DNA of 64,000 nt from assembly GCF_000762875.2 (NCBI RefSeq), contig NZ_JRMP02000006.1, positions 1 to 64,000 of the forward strand, read 5' to 3'. Source of the DNA: Helicobacter saguini (GTDB lineage: Bacteria > Campylobacterota > Campylobacteria > Campylobacterales > Helicobacteraceae). Made by a program: the position numbers and the translations under genes. Positions 25,065 to 34,157 of this stretch are shown here, one piece after another (positions within the stretch are counted from its first letter, which is position 1; each line of letters starts with the position of its first letter). A model generated the notes under the pieces. That model did not search any database, was not told where the DNA came from, and saw only the letters and a program-made list of their open reading frames with translations.

Positions 25065-25784
25065 TCATATAATAGTATTAAGCTCCCAATCCACACTTTT
25101 ATTAAAATAACTCAATGCCTCATTTGCTTTTAAAAAAACTTGCGAGCCAAGAAAGCCGCGTGCCAAAGGGCTAGGATGTGGCGCGGTAATTACAGCATGT
25201 TTTGCCTTATCAATCAGGCTCTCCTTTTTCTTAGCAAAATTCCCCCATAATAAAAAAACTATCCCTCTATACTCGTCACTCAAACGCCTTATCACATTAT
25301 CCGTAAAAATCTCCCAGCCAAAGTGCCGATGCGAAGCAGGCGCATTTTTTTTCACACTTAAAATCGAATTTAGCAAAAACACACCGCGACTAGCCCACAG
25401 GCTCAAATCGCCGCTAACACCGCCATTTGCACACTTTGGCGGCTTAAAATTAAGATTTGCTTCTAACTCCTTGTAGATATTTTTTAGGCTCGGCGGCGGC
25501 GTCACACCAGGCGGCACACTAAAGCTCAAACCCATTGCCTGCGGAACTTCCACACCCCCGACAAACACGCTATTGTGATAAGGATCCTGCCCTAAAATCA
25601 CGACCTTAATATCTTGTGGTTTTGTAAGATTAAACGCGTTAAAAATCAGCTCACGTGGGGGGAAAACGACTTCATTTTGCAGGGCATTTTTGTAATTTTT
25701 AATGATATTTTTGAAATACTCACTCTCAAATTCATCCCTTAAAATCTCAACCCACTCATCCCTCATCGTGCGTGGCACAGGCAT
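25065..25784 (-). CDS. ung: Uracil-DNA glycosylase
   Basis: Ung excises uracil from DNA to start base-excision repair. Family-1 motifs are complete: ILGQDPYHN with the catalytic aspartate, LNSILSV, FLLWGNFAKKK and APHPSPLARGF with the catalytic histidine. The 239-residue length is normal. The start MPVPRTMRDEW follows AAAGGTG. It is a free-standing gene with no repeat inserts. Confidence 0.97.
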   Translation of the reverse strand: MPVPRTMRDEWVEILRDEFESEYFKNIIKNYKNALQNEVVFPPRELIFNAFNLTKPQDIKVVILGQDPYHNSVFVGGVEVPQAMGLSFSVPPGVTPPPSLKNIYKELEANLNFKPPKCANGGVSGDLSLWASRGVFLLNSILSVKKNAPASHRHFGWEIFTDNVIRRLSDEYRGIVFLLWGNFAKKKESLIDKAKHAVITAPHPSPLARGFLGSQVFLKANEALSYFNKSVDWELNTII

Positions 25785-25878
25785 TAGTCACCTTTATTAA
25801 TTTAATATCACAAACCTAAATTCTTTTTAATAATATCTTCAACAATAAATATGCAAATGATATATCTCACGTTAAATT

Positions 25879-26133
25879 CTATATCTTAAAAGGATTTTCC
25901 ACCACTTTTTTAGTGTCGATTACATAAGGGATGAGTGCCATGTGGCGCGCTCTTTTGATTGCTATTTCAACTCTTTCTTGCCATTTTTTTGAGTTGCCTG
26001 TCAAGCGTCTTGGCATAATTTTATATCGCTCTGAAAGTGAATGCTTTAGCAAATCTAAGTCTTTGTAGTCAATAAAATCGATTTTTGCCTCTGTGTATTT
26101 GCAATACCTTTTTGAATATTTTTTTCTTTCCAT
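25879..26133 (-). CDS. rpsR: Ribosomal protein bS18
   Basis: An 84-residue basic protein with the bS18 signature [36 protein letters not shown]. It binds the 30S platform together with bS6. It is the last gene of rpsF-ssb-rpsR, the usual bacterial order. A ribosome-binding site AAGGA precedes the start. Confidence 0.97.
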   Translation of the reverse strand: MERKKYSKRYCKYTEAKIDFIDYKDLDLLKHSLSERYKIMPRRLTGNSKKWQERVEIAIKRARHMALIPYVIDTKKVVENPFKI

Positions 26134-26176
26134 TGTGTGTCCTTTTTCTTAAAAATTAAAAATTACCTAAAAACCA

Positions 26177-26749
26177 TTAAAATGGCACTTCATCATCTAC
26201 ATCCACTTCTGGTATGTCATTTGGATTTTTAGCCGCATTTGACGCACCACCAGAATTACCACCGCGATTATAGTTGCTACCATAGCTGCCATAAGAGCCT
26301 TGATTATAGTTTGAGCCGCCGTAGTTGCCGCCACCATAGCCACCGCCATAATTAGAGCCGCCATACGAGCCTTGCGAGCCATAAGAGTCGCCATAGCCTT
26401 GATTTGCGCGATTTTCACTTTGAGCCTTACTATCTAGCATTTCAAGGCTTTCTGCTGTAATCTTGTGCTTGCTTCGCTTATTGCCCTGCTGGTCAGTCCA
26501 GCTCTCATATCGCAGTCTGCCCTCGATTAGAATCTTAGAGCCTTTACGCAGATATTGATTTGCCACCTCCGCAGTCCTGCCAAATAGCGTCACATCCACA
26601 AAGCAAGTATCCTCAGCCATACTGCCATCTTGCTTTTTATACCGACTATTTGACGCCAAGCCGATGTCAGCCACAGCCACGCCGGTATTTAGGTGCTTTA
26701 GCTCCACATCGCGTGTCAAATGCCCTATCATAATCACTTTATTAAACAT
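26177..26749 (-). CDS. ssb: Single-stranded DNA-binding protein
   Basis: The OB-fold occupies residues 1-105 ([63 protein letters not shown]). A glycine/tyrosine/serine linker of about 55 residues follows, then the acidic tip VDDEVPF that recruits repair and replication partners. At 190 residues the length is ordinary. It lies three bases after rpsF. Confidence 0.97.
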   Translation of the reverse strand: MFNKVIMIGHLTRDVELKHLNTGVAVADIGLASNSRYKKQDGSMAEDTCFVDVTLFGRTAEVANQYLRKGSKILIEGRLRYESWTDQQGNKRSKHKITAESLEMLDSKAQSENRANQGYGDSYGSQGSYGGSNYGGGYGGGNYGGSNYNQGSYGSYGSNYNRGGNSGGASNAAKNPNDIPEVDVDDEVPF

Positions 26750-26752
26750 AAT

Positions 26753-27352
26753 TTACTCGCTTTTAGCCTCTTTAGAATCCTTAGAATCTCGCGGTGTATG
26801 CGTCTTTTTAGCAGGCTTTTCACCACTAGATTCTATAGAATCTTCGCCCTTAGTTTCCTTACCCTCACTTTGAGAATCTTTAGAATCTAAATCCCTATCA
26901 CGCGGATAACGCCCTCTCTCGCGATACACGCCATCATCTTTTTTTAAGGTCTTTGGCTTTTCCTTTTTATTCGCCCGATTTACAAGGCTCTGCCAGGCTG
27001 TCTGCTCACTTTTGCTCTCATATTTTATCACAATGAAACGCAACACATCCTCGCTAATGCCATAAAGCCGCTCAAGCTCGGCAATAAGGCTAGGAGTCGC
27101 CCTAAAATAAATCACAAAATAATATCCGCGATGATTTTTCTTAATTTGATACGCAAGATTTCGCATTCCCATATCAAGACAGGTCTCAATCTCGCCACCA
27201 TTTTTGGTAATGACATCCTTGAAAAAGTCAATCCTAGCCTTGATTTCCTCTTCAACTAAAGTCGGTTTTAGTATAAACATCGTCTCATAATGCCGCTTTG
27301 TGTTATTCGTAGCGACATTCAAGCTCGAAGTTTTCGCACTTTTCGCACTCAT
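26753..27352 (-). CDS. rpsF: Ribosomal protein bS6 with N- and C-terminal extensions
   Basis: The bS6 core begins at [17 protein letters not shown] about 20 residues into the frame and ends near [12 protein letters not shown]. The N-terminal extension has the best ribosome-binding site (AAGGAG), so it is kept. The C-terminal tail of about 55 residues is charged ([11 protein letters not shown], then DSKDSQSEG...IESSGEK...DSKDSKEAK) and carries AGAWTCT words, including a perfect AGATTCTATAGAATCT. bS6 pairs with bS18 on the 30S platform. A variable C-terminal tail is common in bS6, so the extension is probably tolerated. Confidence 0.95.
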   Translation of the reverse strand: MSAKSAKTSSLNVATNNTKRHYETMFILKPTLVEEEIKARIDFFKDVITKNGGEIETCLDMGMRNLAYQIKKNHRGYYFVIYFRATPSLIAELERLYGISEDVLRFIVIKYESKSEQTAWQSLVNRANKKEKPKTLKKDDGVYRERGRYPRDRDLDSKDSQSEGKETKGEDSIESSGEKPAKKTHTPRDSKDSKEAKSE

Positions 27353-27369
27353 AATTTCTCCTTGTGGTT

Positions 27370-27397
27370 TAAGCCCCTAAAACATTTTTTTAGGAGC
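27370..27397 (-). promoter_or_regulatory. Hairpin in the rpsF leader
   Basis: In the transcript, GCTCCTAAAA and TTTTAGGGGC form a ten-pair stem (one G-T pair) around a five-base loop, shortly upstream of the rpsF ribosome-binding site. rpsF leaders in many bacteria bind the S6:S18 complex for autoregulation. This hairpin is a candidate, but the typical conserved bulge was not identified. Confidence 0.4.
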
Positions 27398-27413
27398 AAG
27401 GTTAAAAGTTGGG

Positions 27414-27419
27414 ATTATA
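27414..27419 (-). promoter_or_regulatory. -10 box of rpsF-ssb-rpsR (extended TGCTATAAT)
   Basis: TATGCTATAAT on the minus strand is an excellent extended -10 promoter. It gives a leader of about 55 bases containing one hairpin before rpsF. Confidence 0.7.
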
Positions 27420-27547
27420 GCATAAAAAATGTGAGATTACATATAAAATTAGTGATATTTTTTATAAATATAGAATCTATAAATTGATTAATCATTATTG
27501 CTTAAACAAAAACAAAACAAACCTTTGAGTGGTATAGAATCTAGATT

Positions 27548-28516
27548 CTAAAGGCTGCCTAGCATTTCCTCAAAGCTTGTTTCAAAGGCTTTTAAGCCCT
27601 CGATTAGCAAATTGTGCTGTGTTTCGTGCAAGTTGATTTTATAGTCTTTTAAAGATTCTAAAATGCTTAAAAAGTCGTGTGAGGCGTGGCTTTCTAAACT
27701 TGTAGGCGGTGACAAACGCGAAAAATCAATCGCACTCAACGTATCAAGCGGCAAGGTATTCACACAATCACTAAAAGCCAGCGGATACACATAATATCCA
27801 GCGTCCTCATACACGTCATTCAAGGTTTTCACGCCCGTGCTAGCAAATAAGATTCTATAATTTTCGCTCGTGTTTTCCGCGCAAAAATCCTTGTAAATAT
27901 CAATCGCGTTTGCAATGCCGATTTTGCCTTGCAAATCACGCGGCAGCTTAGAATCTAGCACCCTATCAAATCGCGAGACAAACACGCTAATAACCCCTTG
28001 CGCCCCCGTGCCAGCGCGTTTAAACGCCGCTAAAACTTCACGCGCCTGAGCCTTGCTAAAAACCAAAGTCGCATTCACATTGATTTCTCGCAACATCAGC
28101 TGCTCCATAATCTCATAGCCGCTTTTTGTCGCCGGCACCTTTATCATCGCATTTTTACTATCGATTTCTCGCCACAGCCGCACACCAGAATCAATACTCG
28201 CTGGGACATTTTCACTCAAAGCTGGGTTTAGCTCAAGGCTTATAAGTCCGTCCCTAGCGTCCTTTTCATGCAGTGGGGCTAGAATCTTAGCGGCTAATTT
28301 TATATCTTCTATCGCTAAGATTTCATAAATTTCTTCGCCCTTTTTACCCTGTGCTTTTAGCGATTGTATAGAATCGGCATAGTTTTTGCTTTTTAACGCA
28401 TTTGCAAAAATGCTAGGATTACTAGTCGCCCCACTTATTTTACCGCGATTCACAAGCTCTCTAAACTCGCTCTCAAGGAAGCCGCGTTCAATAAAATCAC
28501 ACCAAATTTTTACCAT
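27548..28516 (-). CDS. tal: Transaldolase
   Basis: The enzyme transfers a dihydroxyacetone unit in the pentose phosphate pathway. Signatures: SGATSNPSIFANAL near the N-terminus, IKVPATKSGYEIMEQL with the Schiff-base lysine, INVNATLVFSKAQA and SVFVSRFDRVLD. The start is placed at ATG 28516 (MVKIWCDFIERG, with AGGAG upstream). A frame extending 52 codons further overlaps the divergent pseC start and has no family similarity. The length, 322 residues, is normal for the epsilonproteobacterial form. Confidence 0.95.
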   Translation of the reverse strand: MVKIWCDFIERGFLESEFRELVNRGKISGATSNPSIFANALKSKNYADSIQSLKAQGKKGEEIYEILAIEDIKLAAKILAPLHEKDARDGLISLELNPALSENVPASIDSGVRLWREIDSKNAMIKVPATKSGYEIMEQLMLREINVNATLVFSKAQAREVLAAFKRAGTGAQGVISVFVSRFDRVLDSKLPRDLQGKIGIANAIDIYKDFCAENTSENYRILFASTGVKTLNDVYEDAGYYVYPLAFSDCVNTLPLDTLSAIDFSRLSPPTSLESHASHDFLSILESLKDYKINLHETQHNLLIEGLKAFETSFEEMLGSL

Positions 28517-28607
28517 TTTTTCACTCCTATTTGCGTAAATTTTGGGATTTTTAAGCCTAAATTTTGCTATATTTTTAAATTTCAAATTATAGCTAAAAGG
28601 TTTTAAG

Positions 28608-30041
28608 ATGTTAGAAAAATTTCTGCCATACAGCACGCAAAGTATCGATGATAGCGACATTTTAAGCGTCACACAGGCTTTAAAATCAAGCCATTTAACG
28701 CAAGGGGCGCAAGTAAAAAAGTTTGAAGATTCTATCGCTAGTTTTGTAGGCGTGGGAAAAGCGATTGCGTTTAACTCGGCTACATCTGCGTTATATGCGG
28801 CATTTCGCGGTGTGAAAGATATGGTTTATAACGCGGATTTTGTGCGGAATTTGATTAAAGATTCTAAAGATTGCTTAGATTCTAAGATTTTGCGTTTAAT
28901 GGATGCTCCAAATTTTGCGAGTGCGCGAAAAAAGAAAAAAATAAGTATCATAACAACGCCTATTAGCTTTGTTGCCACGACAAATATGATGCTTGAAAAT
29001 GACATTACGCCTATTTTCGTGGATATTGAAATGAATGGAAATATCAACACCGCAAAGATAGAATCTGCCTTGCAGGACGATACTTTAGCGATTTGTTCGG
29101 TCGATTATGCGGGTAATAGCGTGGATGTGGTGGCGTTGCGTAAGCTTTGTGAAAAGCATAATTTGCTTTTTATTTCAGATTCTAGTCACGCGTTTGGGGC
29201 GACTTTTCAGGGCGAAAAAGTTGGGAGTTTTGCGGATGTTAGCATTTTTAGCTTTCATGCGGTAAAGCCAATTGCCACGTGTGAAGGCGGCGCACTTGTT
29301 ACAAATAGTAACTTTTTTGCGACTTTGGCGGGGCTTGTGTGTTCGCATGGTGTGGTAAAAAAGAGCCTTTTTAACTATGATTGCATTACTTTGGGCTTTA
29401 ATTTTAGGATGAATGAAATTAGCGCTGCACTTGGTTTGTCGCAAATGAAGCGTCTGCAATCTTTTATCACGCAACGCGAAAAAATAGCGCAATTTTATAA
29501 TGAATATTTTAAGGGAAACCCGTTCTTTTTTACGCCAGATTCTATAAAAACGCAAGATTCTATAAAAGTGAGTAGAAATGAAACATCTCATTCCGTCATG
29601 TTGAGCAAAAGCGAAACATCTAATTTGAATAAATCACAGAATCTAGATTCTAAAAACCCTAACAATATAGAATCTAATCGCCAAGATTCTAAAGAATTTA
29701 TAGAATCTAAGAAGCCAGATTCCAAAGAATTTATAGAATCTAACTTCCAAAAAACCCAAAGCACACGCCATCTTTATCCACTGCTTTTAGACCCAAAATA
29801 TGTGTGTAGTAAGGAGCAAATCGCAAATGATTTAAACGCGCAAAATGTCGGCGTGCAGGTGCATTATAAGCCCATTTACAACTTTTCAGCCTATCAAAAA
29901 TTTAACTATCCACTTTTACGCAACGCCGAAGACTTTTATCACGCAGAGCTAAGTATCCCTTGCCATCAAAATATGGACTTAAACCTAGCCAAACAAACCG
30001 CCGATATAATCCTAAAAACTTTTGAGAAATTAAAATATTAA
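28608..30041 (+). CDS. pseC: UDP-4-amino-4,6-dideoxy-N-acetyl-L-altrosamine transaminase (PseC) with insert
   Basis: A PLP-dependent aminotransferase of pseudaminic acid biosynthesis, the sugar that decorates flagellin in Helicobacter. PseC-like segments: SSHLTQGAQVKKFEDS, FNSATSALYAAFRG, ITTPISFVATTNMMLE, VDYAGNSVDVVALRKL, the PLP lysine in FSFHAVKPIATCEGGALVT, FNFRMNEISAALGLSQM and QVHYKPIYNFSAYQ. At 477 residues it is about 100 longer than H. pylori PseC. An insert of about 60 residues after NPFFFTPDS contains D-S-K/F-I-E-S text plus an imported-looking ETSHSVMLSKSETS segment. A smaller insert lies near residues 75-105. Other pse genes are not adjacent. Confidence 0.9.
   Translation: MLEKFLPYSTQSIDDSDILSVTQALKSSHLTQGAQVKKFEDSIASFVGVGKAIAFNSATSALYAAFRGVKDMVYNADFVRNLIKDSKDCLDSKILRLMDAPNFASARKKKKISIITTPISFVATTNMMLENDITPIFVDIEMNGNINTAKIESALQDDTLAICSVDYAGNSVDVVALRKLCEKHNLLFISDSSHAFGATFQGEKVGSFADVSIFSFHAVKPIATCEGGALVTNSNFFATLAGLVCSHGVVKKSLFNYDCITLGFNFRMNEISAALGLSQMKRLQSFITQREKIAQFYNEYFKGNPFFFTPDSIKTQDSIKVSRNETSHSVMLSKSETSNLNKSQNLDSKNPNNIESNRQDSKEFIESKKPDSKEFIESNFQKTQSTRHLYPLLLDPKYVCSKEQIANDLNAQNVGVQVHYKPIYNFSAYQKFNYPLLRNAEDFYHAELSIPCHQNMDLNLAKQTADIILKTFEKLKY
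29580..29621. repeat. GAAACATCTC...GTCATGTTGAGC...GAAACATC element inside pseC
   Basis: Bases 29580-29621 read GAAACATCT, then CCGTCATGTTGAGC, then GCGAAACATCT. The element lies between AGATTCT words within the pseC insert and is in frame. It resembles other short interspersed repeats in the window but differs in sequence from the GTCATTGCGAG type. Confidence 0.5.
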
Positions 30042-30063
30042 TATTTTTCTAACTTTTTTATGT

Positions 30064-30069
30064 TAAAAT
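30064..30069 (+). promoter_or_regulatory. Candidate -10 box TAAAAT of metQ
   Basis: TATGTTAAAATA lies 31 bases before the ATG, with TAAGGAG directly upstream of the start. Confidence 0.5.
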
Positions 30070-30099
30070 ACTGAATCTATTTTAATTAAGGAGCTTTTT

Positions 30100-30876
30100 A
30101 TGCTAAAAGTTTTGAAAAATGTAAGTTTTGCTTTTGCTATAGTTATGAGTGTATTAAACGCTGGAGATTTAAAAGTGGGCGCTACTCCTGTGCCACACGC
30201 AAAGATTCTAGAGGTCATTAAGCCAGATTTAAAAAATGAGGGCATAAACCTTAAAATTGTGGAATTTAGCGACTATGTAATGCCTAATCTTGCGCTTGAG
30301 GACAAGTCGTTAGATGCGAACTTTATGCAGCATTTGCCCTATTTGCAGAAAATCAATAAGGACAAAAATCTGCACCTTGTTAGCATCGCGCAAATCCATG
30401 TCGAGCCTATCGGCGTTTATAGTAAAAAAATAAAAAACATCAACGACCTACACAATAAAGCCGTGATTGCCATCCCTGCTGACCCTAGCAATGGTGCGCG
30501 CGCCCTAATCCTGCTGCATAACGCTGGTATAATAGAGCTAAAAGACCCTAAAAACTTGACTGCGACAAAGTTTGACATCAAAAGCAACCCAAAAAAACTT
30601 GAGTTTAAGACGCTTGAGGCTGGGCTGCTAACTAAGACCTTGCCTGATGTGGATGCCGCGATTATCAATGGGAACTTTGCTATGCAAGCAGGCTTAAGTG
30701 CCAAAGATGCCCTGCTATTAGAAGATGCACGTTCGCCGTATGCAAATATTTTAGTCGTAAGAAAAGGTGATGAAAATCGCCCTGATATTTTGGCGTTAAA
30801 AAAAGCCTTGCAAAGCGAAAAGGTGAAAAAGTTTATAGAGGATACTTATCAAGGCTCGGTAGTCCCCGCTTTTTAG
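30100..30876 (+). CDS. metQ: MetQ-like methionine-binding protein
   Basis: A NlpA/MetQ family substrate-binding protein of a methionine ABC transporter. A signal peptide (residues 1-21) precedes KVGATPVPHAKILEVIKP. Further family segments are VEFSDYVMPNLAL, ANFMQHLPYL, IPADPSNGARAL, ALLLEDARSPYANILVV and TYQGSVVPAF. The usual lipobox cysteine is absent (VLNAGDLKVG), so it is probably free in the periplasm. No MetN or MetI gene is adjacent. The stop TAG is part of a TAGATTCTA word. Confidence 0.9.
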   Translation: MLKVLKNVSFAFAIVMSVLNAGDLKVGATPVPHAKILEVIKPDLKNEGINLKIVEFSDYVMPNLALEDKSLDANFMQHLPYLQKINKDKNLHLVSIAQIHVEPIGVYSKKIKNINDLHNKAVIAIPADPSNGARALILLHNAGIIELKDPKNLTATKFDIKSNPKKLEFKTLEAGLLTKTLPDVDAAIINGNFAMQAGLSAKDALLLEDARSPYANILVVRKGDENRPDILALKKALQSEKVKKFIEDTYQGSVVPAF

Positions 30877-30896
30877 ATTCTATTAAAGATTAGATT

Positions 30897-31625
30897 TTAA
30901 TATCTTGCATCACAAAGGGTCCAAGCAAAAAGGGGGATTTTGTCATTAGATTTTATAATTTCACTTGCCTGAAATAGCGTCTGTCCTGTGGTTATAATAT
31001 CATCCACGATGATTATAAAGCTAAAATTTTGCGGAATCTTAAAGCTAAAATCGCGGCTTTCTTTAAGCCTTTGGATTAGTGAGAGCGAAGTGAAACGCAC
31101 ATCATTTTGGGCGATTAGCGCGTTATAAAACACTTTAAAACCAAACTTTTTAAAGCATTTAGCCAAAATCGCACTATGGCTATACGCGCCGATTTGTTTG
31201 TTTCGCACGCAGACAATGGCGCAATTTTTCTTTATAGATTCTGTAGATTCTATGGAATCTTTTTTGCGTATTTTAGATTCTATAGAATCTTGCGAGACAT
31301 TTATAGAATCTTTTTTGTAAAAATCTCTAGATTCTATAACTTTCGTATTTTTAGATTCTATAGAATCTAGAGTTTTTTCAAACAAAAGTTCGCTATTTTG
31401 CATAAAAAATTTTTTCACACCAAAGCTACCAAGACGAGCTAAAACCCTTGAGCCTATCACATTATTTTTACTTAGCACTAGCTCTTTTATCTCGCTTAAA
31501 GCAAAGCTACTAAAGACTTTTAAGCCATTTTCAAGCTCCCTTTTAGAATCTATATACCACAAATTATTAAGGCAACTCTTGCAAATAATATGAAAACTAA
31601 AACGCTCACAAGTCGCGCAATACAT
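30897..31625 (-). CDS. ComF family phosphoribosyltransferase-like protein with insert
   Basis: ComF-type proteins take part in natural transformation in several bacteria. The N-terminal cysteines (CATCERF, CKSCLNNLW) form the usual zinc-finger-like start. The C-terminal phosphoribosyltransferase motif is IIIVDDIITTGQTL. Between LLFEKTL and NCAIVCVRN lies an insert of about 45 residues with several I-E-S and D-S-I units, including two AGATTCTATAGAATCT palindromes. Length 242 against about 190 for H. pylori. A role in DNA uptake is worth noting because the window is full of a short repeated word. Confidence 0.85.
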   Translation of the reverse strand: MYCATCERFSFHIICKSCLNNLWYIDSKRELENGLKVFSSFALSEIKELVLSKNNVIGSRVLARLGSFGVKKFFMQNSELLFEKTLDSIESKNTKVIESRDFYKKDSINVSQDSIESKIRKKDSIESTESIKKNCAIVCVRNKQIGAYSHSAILAKCFKKFGFKVFYNALIAQNDVRFTSLSLIQRLKESRDFSFKIPQNFSFIIIVDDIITTGQTLFQASEIIKSNDKIPLFAWTLCDARY

Positions 31626-31688
31626 TTTAAAACCTTTACTTTTTGTTACATTTATATTTTAATTATGTGTAAAAACTACTCATTTTTG

Positions 31689-32453
31689 TTAGTTTTCAAA
31701 AAAGAAATCCATAATTTTTTGATGTATAGAATCTACACACAAGCTAGAATCTAGCTCTAAAATTTGTGGAATTGTGTAACTTTTTTTCTTTGCATAAGTT
31801 TGCATAAAATCTAGCACTTCGCGCATTTTATTTTGAATATTTAGCAAATAATCTATGCCATTTTTCTCGATAGAATCTAGCTTTTTATTTTTTAATCGCT
31901 TTTGTAATTCATCTTTAGAAAGTTCTAAAAATACGACTTTTTGTGGCAAAAAATTATGCGTAGCAAAAAGATTAAAATCAAATAAAGATTCTAAATTAGA
32001 ATCTAAAAATGCGTAAGAAATGCCTGAAATTAGGCTTCTGTCCGCGATAATTGTAAGGTTTTTAGAATCTATTTTTTTAGAATCTAAAAGTTGTGAATTT
32101 TCTAACTTTTTAGAATCTAAGTTGCTAGATTCTATAATTTCTTTTGAATCTTTAGAATCTTTTTGCAGTTTAGATTCCAAAGCAAAAATCCTATCAAAAA
32201 TATCCGCCCTTTGACTTAAAAAAAGCAGGAATTTCACGCGATTTGAAACATCTAAATCCTGCTTTAAAAGCATATTTCTAATATTTTTACCAAAGGGAGT
32301 AACGCCCGGCTCATTTATAAAAATAATATTAGAATCTATAACTTTATCATCCATTAAGTTAGATAAATCATAACATTTTAGCTTCTGCTTTAACATATTA
32401 TGTTGCGTAGTTTTCCCGCTTGTATCAATGCCCTCAATCACAAAATACTTCAT
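31689..32453 (-). CDS. tmk: Thymidylate kinase with internal insert
   Basis: The enzyme phosphorylates dTMP. The P-loop [10 protein letters not shown] is at 7-16, NEPGVTPFG carries the dTMP-binding region, [11 protein letters not shown] follows, and the DRS motif is in [15 protein letters not shown]. An insert of about 45 residues ([11 protein letters not shown]...K-L-E-N-S) sits between the RADIFDRI helix and the conserved IIADRS strand, segments adjacent in ordinary Tmk. Length 254 against about 190-200. The start overlaps the coaD stop by four bases (ATGA). Confidence 0.93.
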   Translation of the reverse strand: MKYFVIEGIDTSGKTTQHNMLKQKLKCYDLSNLMDDKVIDSNIIFINEPGVTPFGKNIRNMLLKQDLDVSNRVKFLLFLSQRADIFDRIFALESKLQKDSKDSKEIIESSNLDSKKLENSQLLDSKKIDSKNLTIIADRSLISGISYAFLDSNLESLFDFNLFATHNFLPQKVVFLELSKDELQKRLKNKKLDSIEKNGIDYLLNIQNKMREVLDFMQTYAKKKSYTIPQILELDSSLCVDSIHQKIMDFFFEN

Positions 32454-32947
32454 TTTTTTACCTGTAAATTCATAATATAATCGTGGATGCTGCGCGGCAC
32501 AAGGTGGCTAAAATGCCCGTCATGCTCGATAATACTTCGCACGATTGATGAGCTAATAAAGGCATTCTCAAGCGTTGGCATAAAATAAATCGTGTCAAGC
32601 TGGTCATTCAGGCTCGCATTCGCATAGCCCATCTGCAGCTCATACTCAAAATCGCTCACCACACGCAGTCCGCGGATAATCACACGCGCCCCCAAATCGC
32701 GTGCAAAAGTCGCCAAAAGGTTACTAAAAGTAACACACTCCACATTGCTAAAGTCACTTTTATTCTCATTTAACGCGAGATTTATCATTTCCTTGCGTTG
32801 CTCTAGGCTATACATCGGCTTTTTTGACGCCGAATTTGCCACCGCAATGATTACTTTTTGAAACATATTTTTGCTACGTCGAATGATGTCTAAATGCCCA
32901 TTTGTAAGCGGGTCAAAGGTCCCAGGATATATCGCAAGTTTTGTCAT
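32450..32947 (-). CDS. coaD: Phosphopantetheine adenylyltransferase
   Basis: CoaD makes dephospho-CoA from phosphopantetheine and ATP. The nucleotidyltransferase motif [16 protein letters not shown] is at the N-terminus, [15 protein letters not shown] in the middle and the second nucleotide motif [11 protein letters not shown] near the end. Normal length of 165 residues and no inserts. It is translationally coupled to tmk through a four-base overlap, and the pairing is the same as in H. pylori. Confidence 0.97.
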   Translation of the reverse strand: MTKLAIYPGTFDPLTNGHLDIIRRSKNMFQKVIIAVANSASKKPMYSLEQRKEMINLALNENKSDFSNVECVTFSNLLATFARDLGARVIIRGLRVVSDFEYELQMGYANASLNDQLDTIYFMPTLENAFISSSIVRSIIEHDGHFSHLVPRSIHDYIMNLQVKK

Positions 32948-33027
32948 ATTCTTCCTTTTAGATTCTATATTATAGAATTTTTTTTATAAGAAAAATAAAA
33001 AATCTACGACAAAACCAACTTTTTAAT

Positions 33028-34108
33028 CTATCCCAGGCTAGCCTTGCCAAAGGGAAATTCATTGCAGTCAAATCTAGGGAGAGCCAAAGCGTAGTGTAAA
33101 ATATCTTGCAAGGTTGTATCCCTACTTTCCACGCTAAAAGATAATAGCACTTTAAGACTTGCTAGGATGCTTTCACTATCGGCGTTAAATGTGTGCGAGC
33201 CACCATAAGGGTAGCAAAATGTTTTGTATTTGAGACTTTTTGAGTTTGAAATATTTTGTAGGTTAGAATCTTGCAAAGGATTATTAGCTAGTGATTGCCC
33301 CCCCCCCCACAATCATTTTTTGACATTCATTATTAGAATCTAAATTAGATTCTAAAACTTTTTCTAATAATTTAAAAGAATTTACAATTTCGCTACTTTG
33401 CTCCATCTTATTTAATTTTGAAAGCACAAAATGATTGACACTATGTGAGCCTATAAACATATTTTGACTATCCATTTCCATAATTTCACTCTCGCTCAAA
33501 TAATAATTAGCAAAAATATCATACCCACCACAAAAATGCTCCACTACATTATCTAGCAAAGATTCCCTAAATTCATACTTTATATAGTAGTTAAAAAGCC
33601 TTTTAAACTCCTGTGTGTAAAAATCATTATCTTGCTTTAAATATGTGGTATTTTCAAACTTTTCTCTATGCTCTAACATAGAATCTTGCGTAATTTTCTT
33701 AGCATATTCATACAAATCTTTTGACTTAATGCTACCTGTAAGATAGTGGATTCTATGCACATCTAACGCCTTTGAACGCTCATAAACACCTGTTGGGATG
33801 AAAAATAAGCCAAACAAATTTCGCTTTTTAAACTCGCCAAAAACATACTCATAATGGCATTTAAGCCCATCATCAAATGTTAATAGAATCTTGCCTTGCA
33901 TTTTTTTATATATAGATTCTATTTTTTTAGAATCTAAATTAGATTCTAATAAGGCATCCAAAAGTGCCAAAAAATCATCATACTCCACAAAGCCATATTC
34001 ACTCTCAAAAAAATCAAGCTGCTTTTGAAAATTACTAAAGTCCAAATACCGAAAATATGGTAGCTCCGCCCTACTCTTTTGCACATAATGATACATAATG
34101 CTTTTCAA
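33028..34108 (-). CDS. Polysaccharide deacetylase gene, frameshifted at a G11 tract
   Basis: The 5' frame (34108-33284) carries the NodB-type motif LLTFDDG, then GSHSVNHFVLSKL with the metal histidines. The 3' frame (to 33028) carries FCYPYGGSHTFN, the usual late family motif. They join at a run of 11 C on the plus strand (33298-33308). Deleting one base gives ...MIVGGGQSLANNPLQ... and a single protein of about 359 residues. The gene is therefore phase-OFF here. The best start is TTG 34108, six bases after AAGGAG; an in-frame ATG follows four codons later. Such enzymes remove acetyl groups from surface or cell-wall glycans. The substrate is unknown. Confidence 0.85.
33298..33308 (-). repeat. 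G11 phase-variation tract in the deacetylase gene
   Basis: Eleven G on the coding strand, exactly at the frame break. Frame arithmetic gives ON at 10 or 13 G and OFF at 11. Confidence 0.95.
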
Positions 34109-34157
34109 TCTCTCTCCTTTTAACTGACATAAGAATTATAGAATCTTTTTTACAACT

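Noticed and set aside
28517-28672. Longer transaldolase with a 52-residue N-terminal extension
   Set aside because: The extension overlaps the divergent pseC start and has no family similarity. ATG 28516 has AGGAG at the right distance and begins the conserved protein.
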